Source: Eupeodes corollae (Eukaryota; Arthropoda; Insecta; Diptera; Syrphidae). From it: a stretch of DNA of 64,000 bases. Made by a program: the position numbers and the translations under genes. The notes under the pieces were generated by a model. The model was not told where the DNA came from. It was given only the letters and a program-made list of their open reading frames with translations, and ran no database searches. The DNA is taken from NCBI RefSeq assembly GCF_945859685.1, contig NC_079148.1:1240001-1304000 (forward strand), read 5' to 3'. Of this stretch, positions 11,401-21,900 are shown in pieces. Each line of letters begins with the position of its first letter. Within the stretch, counting starts at the first letter, position 1.

Positions 11401-13004
11401 TGTAGAATTAATAATGTGCAAGAACCATTTTCTATCAAAAAATGTGAATTTGTAAAATTTGACTGGACTTTTCGGTACATTTTTATCAGCGAAATAAAAT
11501 ATTGAATTATTCGTGAAATCTTAAAACGTAGTTTTAAACAAAAGATATTATGTTTGTTTAATTTTTGAACTCTTTCCACATGACAATAAGAACTTGTACC
11601 TAGATCACTAGACTTGAAAAGCAATTACAAGGTGGGAAGGGAATGCAAATTGCCATCGCTATTATTTAAAAACAACTAAACAAAAGACAATCGCAAATTT
11701 GTACGCACCAAAAACAAATATAATATTCCTTCTTTTAATTTTGTTAACCCTCCTCAACTTGGCTTTAATCTTTTCTTGCGTATGTCAATGTCAGTGATTT
11801 TTTTTCAACTTTTTTATTTTAAAGATGAAGACATTTCGCATTTTTGTTATTCATCATTTCACCATTTTTCTGTCATAAAGTTCTTCTTTTTGACAGACGT
11901 ACACATAACATTATACGTTCATGAAGAAAATATAAGACCTTTGCTGTGTATTTACTTTTATCAAAAGAAAAAGCTATCTTGTAATATAATTCACGTGTTT
12001 TATCGGTTTTTAAATTTTAAATCAGACAAAAATTTAAAAAACAAAATATTCAGCATGTTTGTTTTCTATGAAAGCAACGAACGAAGAAGAAGGAAGAGGT
12101 CCTGATACCTATACGTGATATTCATTTTAAATTTGTTCTAAGGATACGAAAGAATTTTTTGGCAATAAAACAAAAGTAACGAAGAAGCGATGAGAGAACT
12201 CTCATAATGATTTATCGCCAAATAAAATTCTGCAAACAGGTGATTGCAAATAATGTTGGTCTACAGTTCATTTTATAAGCTATTTATCTTTGTGGGATGG
12301 GGGGGGGGTGGTTGGTTGTACGGCGAGGGGGTTAGAAATTCGATGGAATACATTTCTTTTTTTTCGGTTTGTTTATCCATTATCCAGCTCTAAGAAGTTT
12401 TTCTCAAAACCACCCACCTTCAGTGTTTTACTGAATTTTAGTTTTTTTAGAAATTAATTTTAAGGGTTTTGATAACATTTCGTTCTTTTTGAAAATTCCA
12501 AATATCTTCCATTACTCGGTGTTCAGCATTCTTTTTAAAAAAGTATTTCAATCGTTGTTCCTTGGAAACAACTCTTACGATTTGGATAAAATATTTCGAA
12601 GTTTATTTCGTTTCACAAGAAAATATTTGGAAAGATATTTTATTACTTCAATTCTAGGAGAAGACAGAAGTAATTGAAATGATTTGAATGACTTTATGAA
12701 GAATAATTTCTATAGTTCTACTTTTACGCCTACTCCTTAAATTTCTTTGATTTTTGGAAAGAACTCCTAGAAACTCTATGCTAAATTAAGTTTTGTTTAC
12801 AAAGCTTTTCTAAGTAGTTGTTTCTTTTGTGTTGGGATTCATGTGAACTCTTGAAACTTGGTCTTCGAAAGTGATGCTTCAGATGTGTTGACAAGTTTTG
12901 AAAGTTTCGGTCTGTGATTTGAAAGCTGAAAATGTCAAACTGTACTGACATTTATTTTTAAAATATTTTAGAAATTGATTATGAATAGTTTAACGTGACG
13001 TTTT
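11401..13004. other. Non-coding stretch, left flank of LTR element
   Basis: AT-rich with no supported gene. A G-run (about 11 consecutive G, 12,299-12,309) followed by further G clusters to 12,331 is the only compositional oddity. The open frame at 11,776-12,105 is low-complexity and shows no domain. Confidence 0.5.
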
Positions 13005-13008
13005 AAAT
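13005..13008. repeat. Target-site duplication AAAT (left)
   Basis: AAAT precedes the first LTR base (13,009) and is repeated directly after the second LTR at 25,623-25,626. A 4-bp duplication is normal for gypsy-type integrases. Confidence 0.88.
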
Positions 13009-13385
13009 TGTGAGAAATGACATTTTTTTAAACAGAAATATAGTACATAGATAATTAAAAATTAAAATTGCGAATACGCAAGCGTGTCCCAATATTATTT
13101 GTTGTTTAATTTGGTATGATGAAACAATGTATGAGAGTGTATAACAGTTTGGAAATTGGAATGAAAAGGTTTTTGTAGAAGCTAGTAGGTTGATGCATAC
13201 TTTCAGGGTGACATCTTTTCGGACTTATTTTGTTTTTTTGAATGCATTCATGTAATTTAGTTAAAGATCGACGTATAACGATAATGATCATGACGAACAC
13301 AATTCACAATAAAAAAAAAAGGAAAGAATTTTACGTGAAGGATGAGGAGTGGGTTTAAGAATTGTTAAAAGAAAAAATGTAAAAA

Positions 13386-13464
13386 TGGAAGAAGTGGGAT
13401 TTGAACCCGAGGAGACGAGTAGTGATGATGAGATCCAGTGTCGAGACCACTAGACCATGGTCAA
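13386..13464 (-). ncRNA. tRNA-like Pol III unit antisense in 5' LTR
   Basis: On the minus strand TGGTCTAGTGG (13,457-13,447) matches the A-box consensus and GGTTCAAATCC (13,407-13,397) matches the B-box consensus, 39 nt apart. Placing them at tRNA positions 8 and 52 gives a 79-nt unit whose 3' end at 13,386 is followed immediately by T5 (13,385-13,381), a Pol III terminator. A D-arm stem (GTC/GAC) and T-arm stem (GGG/CCC) can form, but the outer acceptor strands do not pair and the anticodon stem is weak. It is therefore a tRNA-derived sequence, not a functional tRNA; the A box is the same as in many tRNA-Glu genes. Whether it is transcribed is unknown. Confidence 0.65.
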
Positions 13465-14405
13465 GGACATCGAAAGAAAATCAAAAATGAAAGTATAAGG
13501 CAAGACACTTGAAGGAGCAACCTTAAGGATGTAGGAATTAAAAGAAAGACAAAAGAGAATAATTAAAAAGGAATCGTGATCGGTAACTAATACAAGGAAA
13601 AGCATTAGTATTGGTTACGTATGGTCTTGCGTGTTTTCTTAAATTTCAAGAATTTTGACCAAAATTATTAAATTATATCACACTAATGTGAAGAAAAATC
13701 CATTATTCAATCTTAAAATGCAATTGGATTTTTCTAAATAAAATATCGGGTTCAAGAAGCTAAAAAACAAAGACCGGATCCACTTCCATCTTTAAATGCC
13801 CAGTTTCGTCAAATAATTTCGACAATGGAAAAGATGAAAAAGGCCAGGACAAATCTTTCATTTGGTTCCTGGTGCGCGACGAGATAATATCACAGTGTAA
13901 GCTTTAAGAAAGAAAGTAGTAAAAAGTTTTAAAGTGAAGTTTTACCTGCAACTGCAGAAAAATTAAGAGTAAAGCTAATAACATCATTAACATCATTTTT
14001 TTAAAAAAAAGGTACATATATAATACAGTGAAAGAAAGAAAAAAAATGTGAAATAATAATAATAAAAAAAAAAAAAATTTCTTTTCTAATATTGTTTTTA
14101 AAAAGAAAAGTCATCAACAAGACTCATAGTCTAGTCGCCACGAGGGACCAGGAATTTTAAAGGCTGACGAGATTCGAGCAAAAGAAACACCACTGAACTA
14201 TTTGGTCAAAGAAAGCCCATAAAAGCCAAGAAAATCATCGTCGAAACTAAATCGATCATCACTCGACACCAACAACAACCAAGAGGTCAAAATAACCATC
14301 CATCAATCCATCCATCCGCAACAACAAGAACATCCAACCAGGTATCACCAAAAACCATACTACATCCATCATCCGCATCCAAAATCCGCATACACACACC
14401 AAAAC

Positions 14406-14600
14406 CAGCAAAATCATACAACCATCCACACATTCCATTCATCCAAATCAGCAACATCATACGACCACATCAGCAAAAGTGCACAACAGAAACAGCAAAA
14501 TCATACGACCATCCACATTCACTCCATTTGTAACAGCAGCAATATACAACCATCCGCACACGCACAACTTCTAACAGCAAGTATATACGACCATCTATAC
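14406..14600 (+). repeat. Imperfect ~43-nt repeats in G-poor part of 5' LTR
   Basis: The motif CAGCAAAATCATACGACCAT and variants start at about 14,406, 14,449, 14,493, 14,537 and 14,575, spaced 43, 44, 44 and 38 nt. The surrounding strand (about 14,230-14,640) is almost free of G and rich in CCATC and CAA. The function is unknown: repeated protein-binding sites or an unstructured leader segment are possible. Confidence 0.75.
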
Positions 14601-16131
14601 CATACTACATTTACCAACAAAGTTCAGAATTCAATCGAAACCTCTCAAAAGCTAAGTACCAGATTGTCCAATTTATTTTATCTTTTATTATCTTATTATT
14701 GCATCTTTTTTTGTGTTTATGTCATTACATAATATGTAAGACTTAGAGAAACTAAAGTTAAAGAAAAACAAAATTAAAATTTTAAAACAAAATATCAAAC
14801 TTAAATCTAAAAAAAAAAAAAAAAAAAAAAAAATATAGCAAAATAGACAATTAAACTAAAGTAATTAAATTAAATTCAAACAAAATTTTAAAGCAATTTT
14901 TCAATATACAATTCAATCAAATTTCAATCTTATCAAAAATAGGTACACATTATTCGTTCAACGATCATTACTTTCGATTGTATGCTTATCCTCGAAGCGG
15001 TGCACCACCTCGACGGCTGAAACAACGAAAACAAAATCCATTGATCGCCTCAATATCAACAAGGTTACATTTTTTTTTATAATTCCATACGTTTGGTAAG
15101 TGATTTTTACTTATTTAAATTTGATCGTGAATTTTATTGTTGGAAATTGCTTTGAAACATATACACTCAATACATACATAGGTTGAAAACAAAACAAAAA
15201 ACTGAAATTACAAGAAAGTTTGCCTGAAAGTAGGCAATAAGAAAATAAAAGAAAAAATATATTGTCTAAAAGTAGGCTTTTGTTATCAAAATATAAATAA
15301 ATGTGCTTAATTAATTCACCTAAAAAAATCCTAAAAATAAACGAATAAACGAGTACAAAGAGACAGCGAAATAAAAAAAAAAAAAAAAGAAAAAAATTAA
15401 AAACGAATACAAAAACAATACATTGATATTAATAGTTTTATAAAACACATACAATAACATAAAATTTAGACATAGACTTTTCATCCTAATTGCACATTAT
15501 TTATTTAAGCTCATTTTTGTTCTTTAGATTCTAGTTTTTTTTTCTCTCCTTTATGTATACATAGTTTATTTAATTTTTTTGGTAAAATAAAATGAAATTT
15601 ATAACGTTTTAAAAAAAAATGTTAATGAATGACTTTAATTTGATAAAGAGATAAATTTTACGGCTTAGTAATTTAATGGATTACTAAAAGATTATTCATA
15701 GGGTAAATGTGACCATTTCAGATAACCTTCGGTAAGTCACCACATACGAAGTTAGGGGGTTACTGCAAACGACATCGAGGTAGCAGTAGCCAAGGTCGTA
15801 CCACATTAGTGATGCGTGGGTGGGATATATATACCTCATATGGACATAACATCGAGTCCTCCCTTCTCTAAGGTTGTTACTTGAAGTTTCTTTCTCTATC
15901 AATCCTTTCAATTTGTCGAAATTCGAATAGTAATTCATTTGTTTTTCTAAAGGATGAATTTAGGGTCCTAAAATTTTTTTAGATCCAAATTAATGTGTAT
16001 TATCTGTGTTTTTATACCTACAACTCGGCATGATTTTACGTAACACACGTTTTGGTATCCCTTGGCAAGAACCCAGCCATTTCCGACGAGCTAAGCCCAT
16101 TGCAAGCATGCCAGCCAAAGAGATACCGGAA

Positions 16132-16214
16132 CACCCTTCATTCCTGCTTACAGGACTGGACTATAGCTTCCTGTAGACTATAGTTCATATTGTGAACTTA
16201 AAGGATGAAGGGTG
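16132..16214 (+). promoter_or_regulatory. Inverted repeat at 3' end of 5' LTR
   Basis: CACCCTTCATTCC (16,132-16,144) and GGATGAAGGGTG (16,203-16,214) can pair with one bulge, closing a ~58-nt loop that contains two GACTATAG direct repeats. It lies just upstream of the primer site and could shape the RNA there. The same pair is in the 3' LTR. Confidence 0.5.
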
Positions 16215-16237
16215 AAATCTATAGGATTCGTTACAGG

Positions 16238-16255
16238 TGGCGCCCAACGTGGGGC
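16238..16255 (+). promoter_or_regulatory. Primer-binding site for tRNA-Lys
   Basis: TGGCGCCCAACGTGGGGC lies two bases after the 5' LTR. From memory it is complementary to the CCA-ended 3' terminus of the fly lysine tRNA (CUU). This is where minus-strand DNA synthesis would start. Confidence 0.92.
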
Positions 16256-17322
16256 CCGAATTCGTCCTTATAGAAAAGAAAAAGAATATGCCAAAGGAAG
16301 AAAACATTTTTTTTTGTATTTTTCGATTTTCGAAATTTTTTTGTTAATTTACTTTTGATGAATCCATTGTAGCTAACAGTTGACGGCCAGTGAGTGGATG
16401 ATTGTGTCGCTGCTCAGTCTGTAGCGCTCAATGTAGGTATAGTGGTTAATTCGTTAAGTGTAGACTATACTTTGTTCATTTATTAAATTTAATCCGAATT
16501 TTGGATTGTTGTGTTCTGATTTTTTGCCGTTGAATATTGATATTTGAATAGAGAAACTTGAAGAGAAATTTGAAGTGCTCGTCCTGAAAATATAAAGTCT
16601 CAGAACTAGTCTTTAGTAGCGAGTACTTTTAATCTTTCAAAAAAATTAAAAACAAAAAAAAATTTACAAATCTGACTTATTTTTCTTTCAATGGTGATTG
16701 TTTGAATTTTAGCAATTTAATAGGATTGAGAGAGAGGAAAAGAGAGAGCATCCTGGAGAAGAAAAGTGGTGATACACCTAAGTTTATGATAAATAAATGA
16801 AAAGGTTTGGATTTGGCACATTTACCCTTACACATTATGATTGATAAAACAAAAATTTAATTTCGATTTTCTTTATATTATATATATATTGATATTTTAC
16901 AGTATATTTTTTTATATATAACTTGATTATATTTTTTTTGGTGAACATTCTTTTATTCTTTTTATTTGTGAAGTTCAAAATTCTTTAGGATAATGAATTA
17001 TTCTTGAAGACACTTCTCATTACCAGTTTTATTTATGAATTTTCTTTGACATTGGATACATTTTTTATAAATATCTATTATATTTTTTCTTTCTGAATTA
17101 ACAAGCAGAGTTTAAGTTTTTTGGTGGTAAAAGATAGTTTAATTTTATAATGATTTTTTTTTGCTTTCTTTATTTTTGTTTGGTTTCTTTATTTTTTTGA
17201 TAGTTCGTAAGATTTTTAAAGAGTGTCTGAATTCAAAACTTCAGGGTCGGATTAGTTAGATTTAATCGTAGGTTCAATCCTTTTTATTTGTTGTCAGATA
17301 TAATTCATTGATAGAGTTAAAG
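16256..17322 (+). other. Untranslated leader of the LTR element
   Basis: About 1.07 kb lies between the primer site and the gag ATG. It is AT-rich with several stops in all frames. It presumably holds the packaging signal; I see no distinct motif. Confidence 0.7.
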
Positions 17323-18900
17323 ATGGGTAATGAACGAAGACTGACTTTAGGAAAGTACAGAAAGATACATGCTTTGCGTAGTAATAAGAATAGAGGTGCG
17401 GGAAATCAAGCTGAAAATGTGATGGATCAACACAACAGTGCATCGGAAGGAAATGACAGAGATTCGTTGAATAGAGTGCAACTACCGACAGGTAGACATC
17501 AAGTAGAACCCGAAGAAGGTGCGGAGTCTTTGTTGACTCAAGCGGAACGAAGGATTCGAAGTTTAAACCTTGGGATTTCTCTTGAAAATAGAGACACACA
17601 ATTGGATGCTGAAGAAAACGAAGATGAGTGTGATGAAGATCAGGTAATAGGAGGGTATATTGAGCAAGTGGTAACGGCAGCAATAGGGATAAATCGCGCA
17701 AAAGATATGGAGTTATTTAGGGCGGAGGCAGAACGAAATAGGGTTCACCTAGAAGAACAGGTTGCAAATATAGTGCGTAGGACATTGTCAGCAGTTACTC
17801 CAGAAAGGTATAGTGCGGAACGGGGAGAATCTTCAGTACCTAGGAGTACCCAGCCGAGAAGAGAACGAACTGACGGTCTTCCACCAATCAACCCAACCAT
17901 ACCGCATAGTTCAACGAGAGATGATCGTCCACAGCATGACTCTACAGCCCATCATCATGGCGAGAATCATTCTACAAATGCAACTGAATTTTTGAGACAG
18001 CTTAACAACATGTCCTTGAGTGATCCTTTAGAAAGTATGTACCAACCTGCTCAGGCGCTTCAACCTACAAAACGATACCATAATTTCCATAAATGGGGGT
18101 TGAAATTTGATGGGAAAAGAATGACGGTGGATGACTTCCTTTTTAGACTGAATAGGGTGAGGTGTAGTTACAACGTTTGTTGGGAAGAGATAGTTCAGAA
18201 CTTTCATCACTTTGTGTCAGAGCCAGTTGAAAGTTGGTTTTGGGTTTATATAAACGCAAACCCAACTGCAGATTGGAATGCGCTTCAAACTGCTTTAATA
18301 GAGCAATATCGTAGTTTAGAAACGGACTCCGAGCTTTCTCGAAAACTTTTCGATCGAAGACAACAGTCTTCGGAATCTTTCGATGATTTTTATACTGCGA
18401 TACAACAACTGAAACATAGATTACGAGTACCGAAACAACCGAAAGAGATTGTAGAGTTGTTAAAACTAAATGTCAAGCGACGTATAGGCGAATTGCTAAT
18501 AACTTTTCATACAAATAGTTTACCTGAAATGGTCTACGTTTGTAGAAAAATTGAAAAATATTTAAACAATTCTCAAGACTCGAGTTCATCAAGAAGTTTC
18601 AAACCGCAGTTCCAGCAACCTTCAACAAATCGAAGGAACGTTTCTGAAATAGAGACAGACGAAGTTTGTTTGATTGATCCAAATATAGAAGCCTTCAATT
18701 CAGGTAGGGATGTTCGAAACCTCGTATGTTTCAATTGCAAAGAAAAAGGACACACTTACTTCGATTGCCAAGTGCCGCAAAGAAATCTTTTTTGTTATAA
18801 GTGTGGATATGAAAACACTACCGTACCGCAATGCCCGCGTTGTTCGGGAAACGAGGTGAAGAACAGTCCCATGTCCAAGGGAAACTGTTCGAAAAATTAG
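17323..18900 (+). CDS. gag: Gag polyprotein of the LTR retrotransposon
   Basis: The first ATG of the frame is at 17,323, giving 525 codons; the frame is open slightly further upstream from a TTG at 17,308, which I do not use. The N-terminal third is acidic, charged and low in structure; a capsid-like segment follows (about residues 250-420, with HNFHKWGLKFDG and LDRRQQSSESFDDFY-like helices). The C-terminus carries two metal-binding motifs. The first is a classic CCHC knuckle, C-x2-C-x4-H-x4-C at residues 469-482. The second, C-x2-C-x9-C-x2-C at residues 491-507, has Thr where the knuckle His would be and two later Cys, so it reads as a four-Cys ribbon. Gag would form the particle and bind the element RNA. 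The stop at 18,898 lies inside pol, which is read in the -1 frame. Confidence 0.95.
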   Translation: MGNERRLTLGKYRKIHALRSNKNRGAGNQAENVMDQHNSASEGNDRDSLNRVQLPTGRHQVEPEEGAESLLTQAERRIRSLNLGISLENRDTQLDAEENEDECDEDQVIGGYIEQVVTAAIGINRAKDMELFRAEAERNRVHLEEQVANIVRRTLSAVTPERYSAERGESSVPRSTQPRRERTDGLPPINPTIPHSSTRDDRPQHDSTAHHHGENHSTNATEFLRQLNNMSLSDPLESMYQPAQALQPTKRYHNFHKWGLKFDGKRMTVDDFLFRLNRVRCSYNVCWEEIVQNFHHFVSEPVESWFWVYINANPTADWNALQTALIEQYRSLETDSELSRKLFDRRQQSSESFDDFYTAIQQLKHRLRVPKQPKEIVELLKLNVKRRIGELLITFHTNSLPEMVYVCRKIEKYLNNSQDSSSSRSFKPQFQQPSTNRRNVSEIETDEVCLIDPNIEAFNSGRDVRNLVCFNCKEKGHTYFDCQVPQRNLFCYKCGYENTTVPQCPRCSGNEVKNSPMSKGNCSKN

Positions 18901-21900
18901 AACCTGGACATAAAATTGACATTTTAAACCCAATAATTTCTTATGAATCACAGATTCAAACAAAAACAACAAATGAACCAAAACATCCAATTTTAATTCT
19001 AAAACCCGAACATAGACCAAAGACAATGGAAACAGACAAAATTCAAAAACCTGACGAACCTCGAAAAACGTTACACGAGAGATTAAAAAACTATTATAGA
19101 GTTAGGAATAGAATTTTTGACAATCCTGAAGCGAAGACACCAGTCTCTGAAAAGGTGACGAAACTAAGACAAAAATTCAAAATAAAGAAACAAGAGTTCA
19201 AAGCGATAGAAGCTTCGGTATTGTACAATGCGGAAGATCCTAGACCATATGCTACAGTGAAAATTTTTGACGAACAGATGCAAGGTTTGCTTGATAGTGG
19301 AGCAAGTATTAGTTGCTTGGGAGCAGGAGGTGTTGATATGTTACGCAAGAAAAATATAGAGTACAGCAAAATATCTCAAAACATAAGAACCGCTGATGGT
19401 AAGAATCAGGCTATAGTAGGCAAAGTCTTGGCCAAGATTTCTTACAAAGGTATCGAGAAAGAGTTGTACTTATATATTGTACCATCACTTCAACAGAATT
19501 TATACCTTGGTATAAATTTCTGGAAAGATTTTAATATAGCCCCTGGCCTCATCTCAGAGCTTTCGTTGAACACAACGACGTCAAAAGAGTTAGATCCGAA
19601 TGCCCATGAATTGACGGATGTGCAGTCAGAAACATTAAGGAAAACCATCAACATGTTTCCATCTTCTGCTATTTTAGGCCTTGGGAAAACTTCACTGACG
19701 GAACACAAAATTGATACGGGAGATGCAGAGCCAATCAAACAACGTTTTTACCCGATTTCTCCAGCAGTGCAAAAACTGATGTATGAGGAGTTGGATCGTA
19801 TGCTAGAGTTAGGTATTATAGAAGAGAGTTCTAGTGCATGGAGTTCTCCAGTAGTTCTGGTTCGGAAGCCAGGAAAGAATCGACTGTGCCTCGACTACAG
19901 GAAAGTTAACGCGAAGACGAAGGGAAATGCGTATCCAATGACTCATATAGAGGGTTTGCTATCTCGTCTTCCAGATACTCGTTGGATTTCAAGCATCGAT
20001 TTGAAGGACGCGTTTTGGCAAATCCCTCTGGAGAAGTCATCAAGGGAAAAAACGGCGTTTACGGTTCCAGGTAGACCATTAATGCAATTCAAGGTCATGC
20101 CATTTGGCCTTAAAAACGCGTGTCAGACAATGTGTGAAGTTATAGATAAAGTTGTACCGGTTGAATTGCGAGAACAAATATTCCCATATGTAGATGATTT
20201 GCTAGTAGTGTCAAGCTCATTCGAAGACCATATAAAACTCTTGAAAGTGTTAGCAGGTAGACTTAGGCAGGCAGGTTTAACTATTAACGTTCAAAAGTCC
20301 AAATTTTGTTTCAAGGAAGTAAAATTTTTAGGTTACATAGTAGGCCATGGTTGTATTAAAACGAATCAGGAAAAAATCTCAGCAATAGTTGACTTTCCAG
20401 TTCCTAAGACACCAAGACAGGTCAGACGATTTTTAGGAATGGCAGGCTGGTACCGAAGATTCGTCAAAGACTTTTCCACTTTGGCCAGTCCGCTTACAGA
20501 TTGTTTGAAGAAAGGAAAGAAATTCGAATTTACAGAAGAAGCTGTAAAAGCTTTCGAAAACTTAAAAGCGACATTGACTTCTGATCCTGTTTTAATCAAC
20601 CCAGATTTTAGTAAGGAATTTATAATCCTATGCGACGCTTCAAACACAGGCATTGGCTGTGTTCTCTGTCAACTCGACGATGAAGGTAACGAAAAACCTA
20701 TATATTACCATTCACAGAAACTGAATAAGGCACAACGCAATTATAGCGTAACAGAACGCGAGTGCTTAGCAGCAGTGGTCGGAGTTAAAAAGTTTCGAGC
20801 ATACGTGGAAGGTCAAGCGTTTAAGATAATCACCGATCATGCAAGTTTAAAGTGGCTGATGAGTCAAAAGGACTTAAGCGGTCGTTTGGCAAGATGGAGC
20901 CTGAAGCTTCAAGGGTTTGACTTCACAATCGAACATCGGAAAGGTTCACAGAACGTTGTCCCTGATGCTCTATCGAGGACATTTGAAATAGAAGCACTGG
21001 ACCACGATGTTTCGGTTGTGAACGAAGACTTTGACGCGCTGCACATAGATCTTGAAGACCCCAGTTTTCAATGTGAGGAATACTTAAAGATCATTGACAC
21101 AGTCAGAAACCAAAAGAACCAGCTACCGGATCTTCAAGTATCGAACAATTTCGTTTATAAGAAGGTCCAACATTGCACAGGTAATCCGTTGAAGGATGAC
21201 CTTATTTGGAAGCTCTGGGTTCCGGAAGCCTTAACCGATCGTTTGATAGGATTGGCTCATCGGCCGCCGAGAGCATCGCATGGCGGTGTATCGAAAACCT
21301 TGTACCGATTACGTACTCGTTTCTTTTGGCCTGGCATGGCAACACAGGTGAAAGCATACATTGCACGTTGTGATGTTTGTAAATCATGTAAAGCACCGAA
21401 CAGTTCCCTTAGACCACCAATGGGGAAAGCCTTTACGGCAGACAGGCCATTTCAAATGCTATACATTGATTTCCTAGGTCCTTACCCTCGCTCGAAAACG
21501 GGAAACACACATATTGTTATTGCTTTAGACCAACTAACGAAATTTGTCTTAATTCAGCCTTTGAGAAAAGCTACGTCGGAAACGGTAATAAAGTTTCTTA
21601 CTGAAAATGTTTTGTGTCTGTTTGGTGTACCGGACACAATTCTTTCCGATAACGGAAAACAGTTTACAAGCAAGGAATTTGAAAAGCTCATGGTTTCGTT
21701 TGGAATTAATCATGTTAAAACCGCAGCTTACTCCCCTCAAGCTAACGCAAGCGAGAGAGTAAATCGGTCAATTTTAGCAGCAGTTAGAGCTTACATCGAT
21801 CAAGACCAACGTAATTGGGATTTACATCTCCCCTCAATCGCGTGTGCTCTCCGCACAACAATACATTCAGCTACAAGTGTATCGCCATACGAGGCATTAT

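Larger units (their letters stand above)
13009..16235 (+). repeat. 5' LTR (3,227 bp)
   Basis: It begins TGTGAGAAATGACA and ends GGATTCGTTACA, with TG...CA termini. It matches the 3' LTR at constant offset; the only difference I found is 7 versus 6 T in the run after GACA. Inside it are an antisense tRNA-like segment (13,386-13,464), a G-poor region with ~43-nt repeats (14,406-14,600), a 25-A run (about 14,809-14,833) and an inverted repeat near the 3' end. At 3.2 kb it is several times the length of most insect gypsy LTRs. The short antisense open frames in it (13,106-13,300; 15,696-15,938) show no domain. I cannot place the transcription start or the R region. Confidence 0.96.

Noticed and set aside
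13106..13300. Antisense 64-aa frame in the LTR (also at 22,493-22,687)
   Set aside because: It repeats only because the LTRs repeat; no domain and no start context.
13386..13464. Functional tRNA gene in the LTR
   Set aside because: Acceptor strands do not pair and the anticodon stem is poor; called tRNA-like only.
15696..15938. Antisense 80-aa frame in the LTR (also at 25,083-25,325)
   Set aside because: Same reason; no recognisable protein and likely chance.
17308..17322. Earlier gag start at 17,308
   Set aside because: The codon there is TTG; the first ATG in frame is 17,323.
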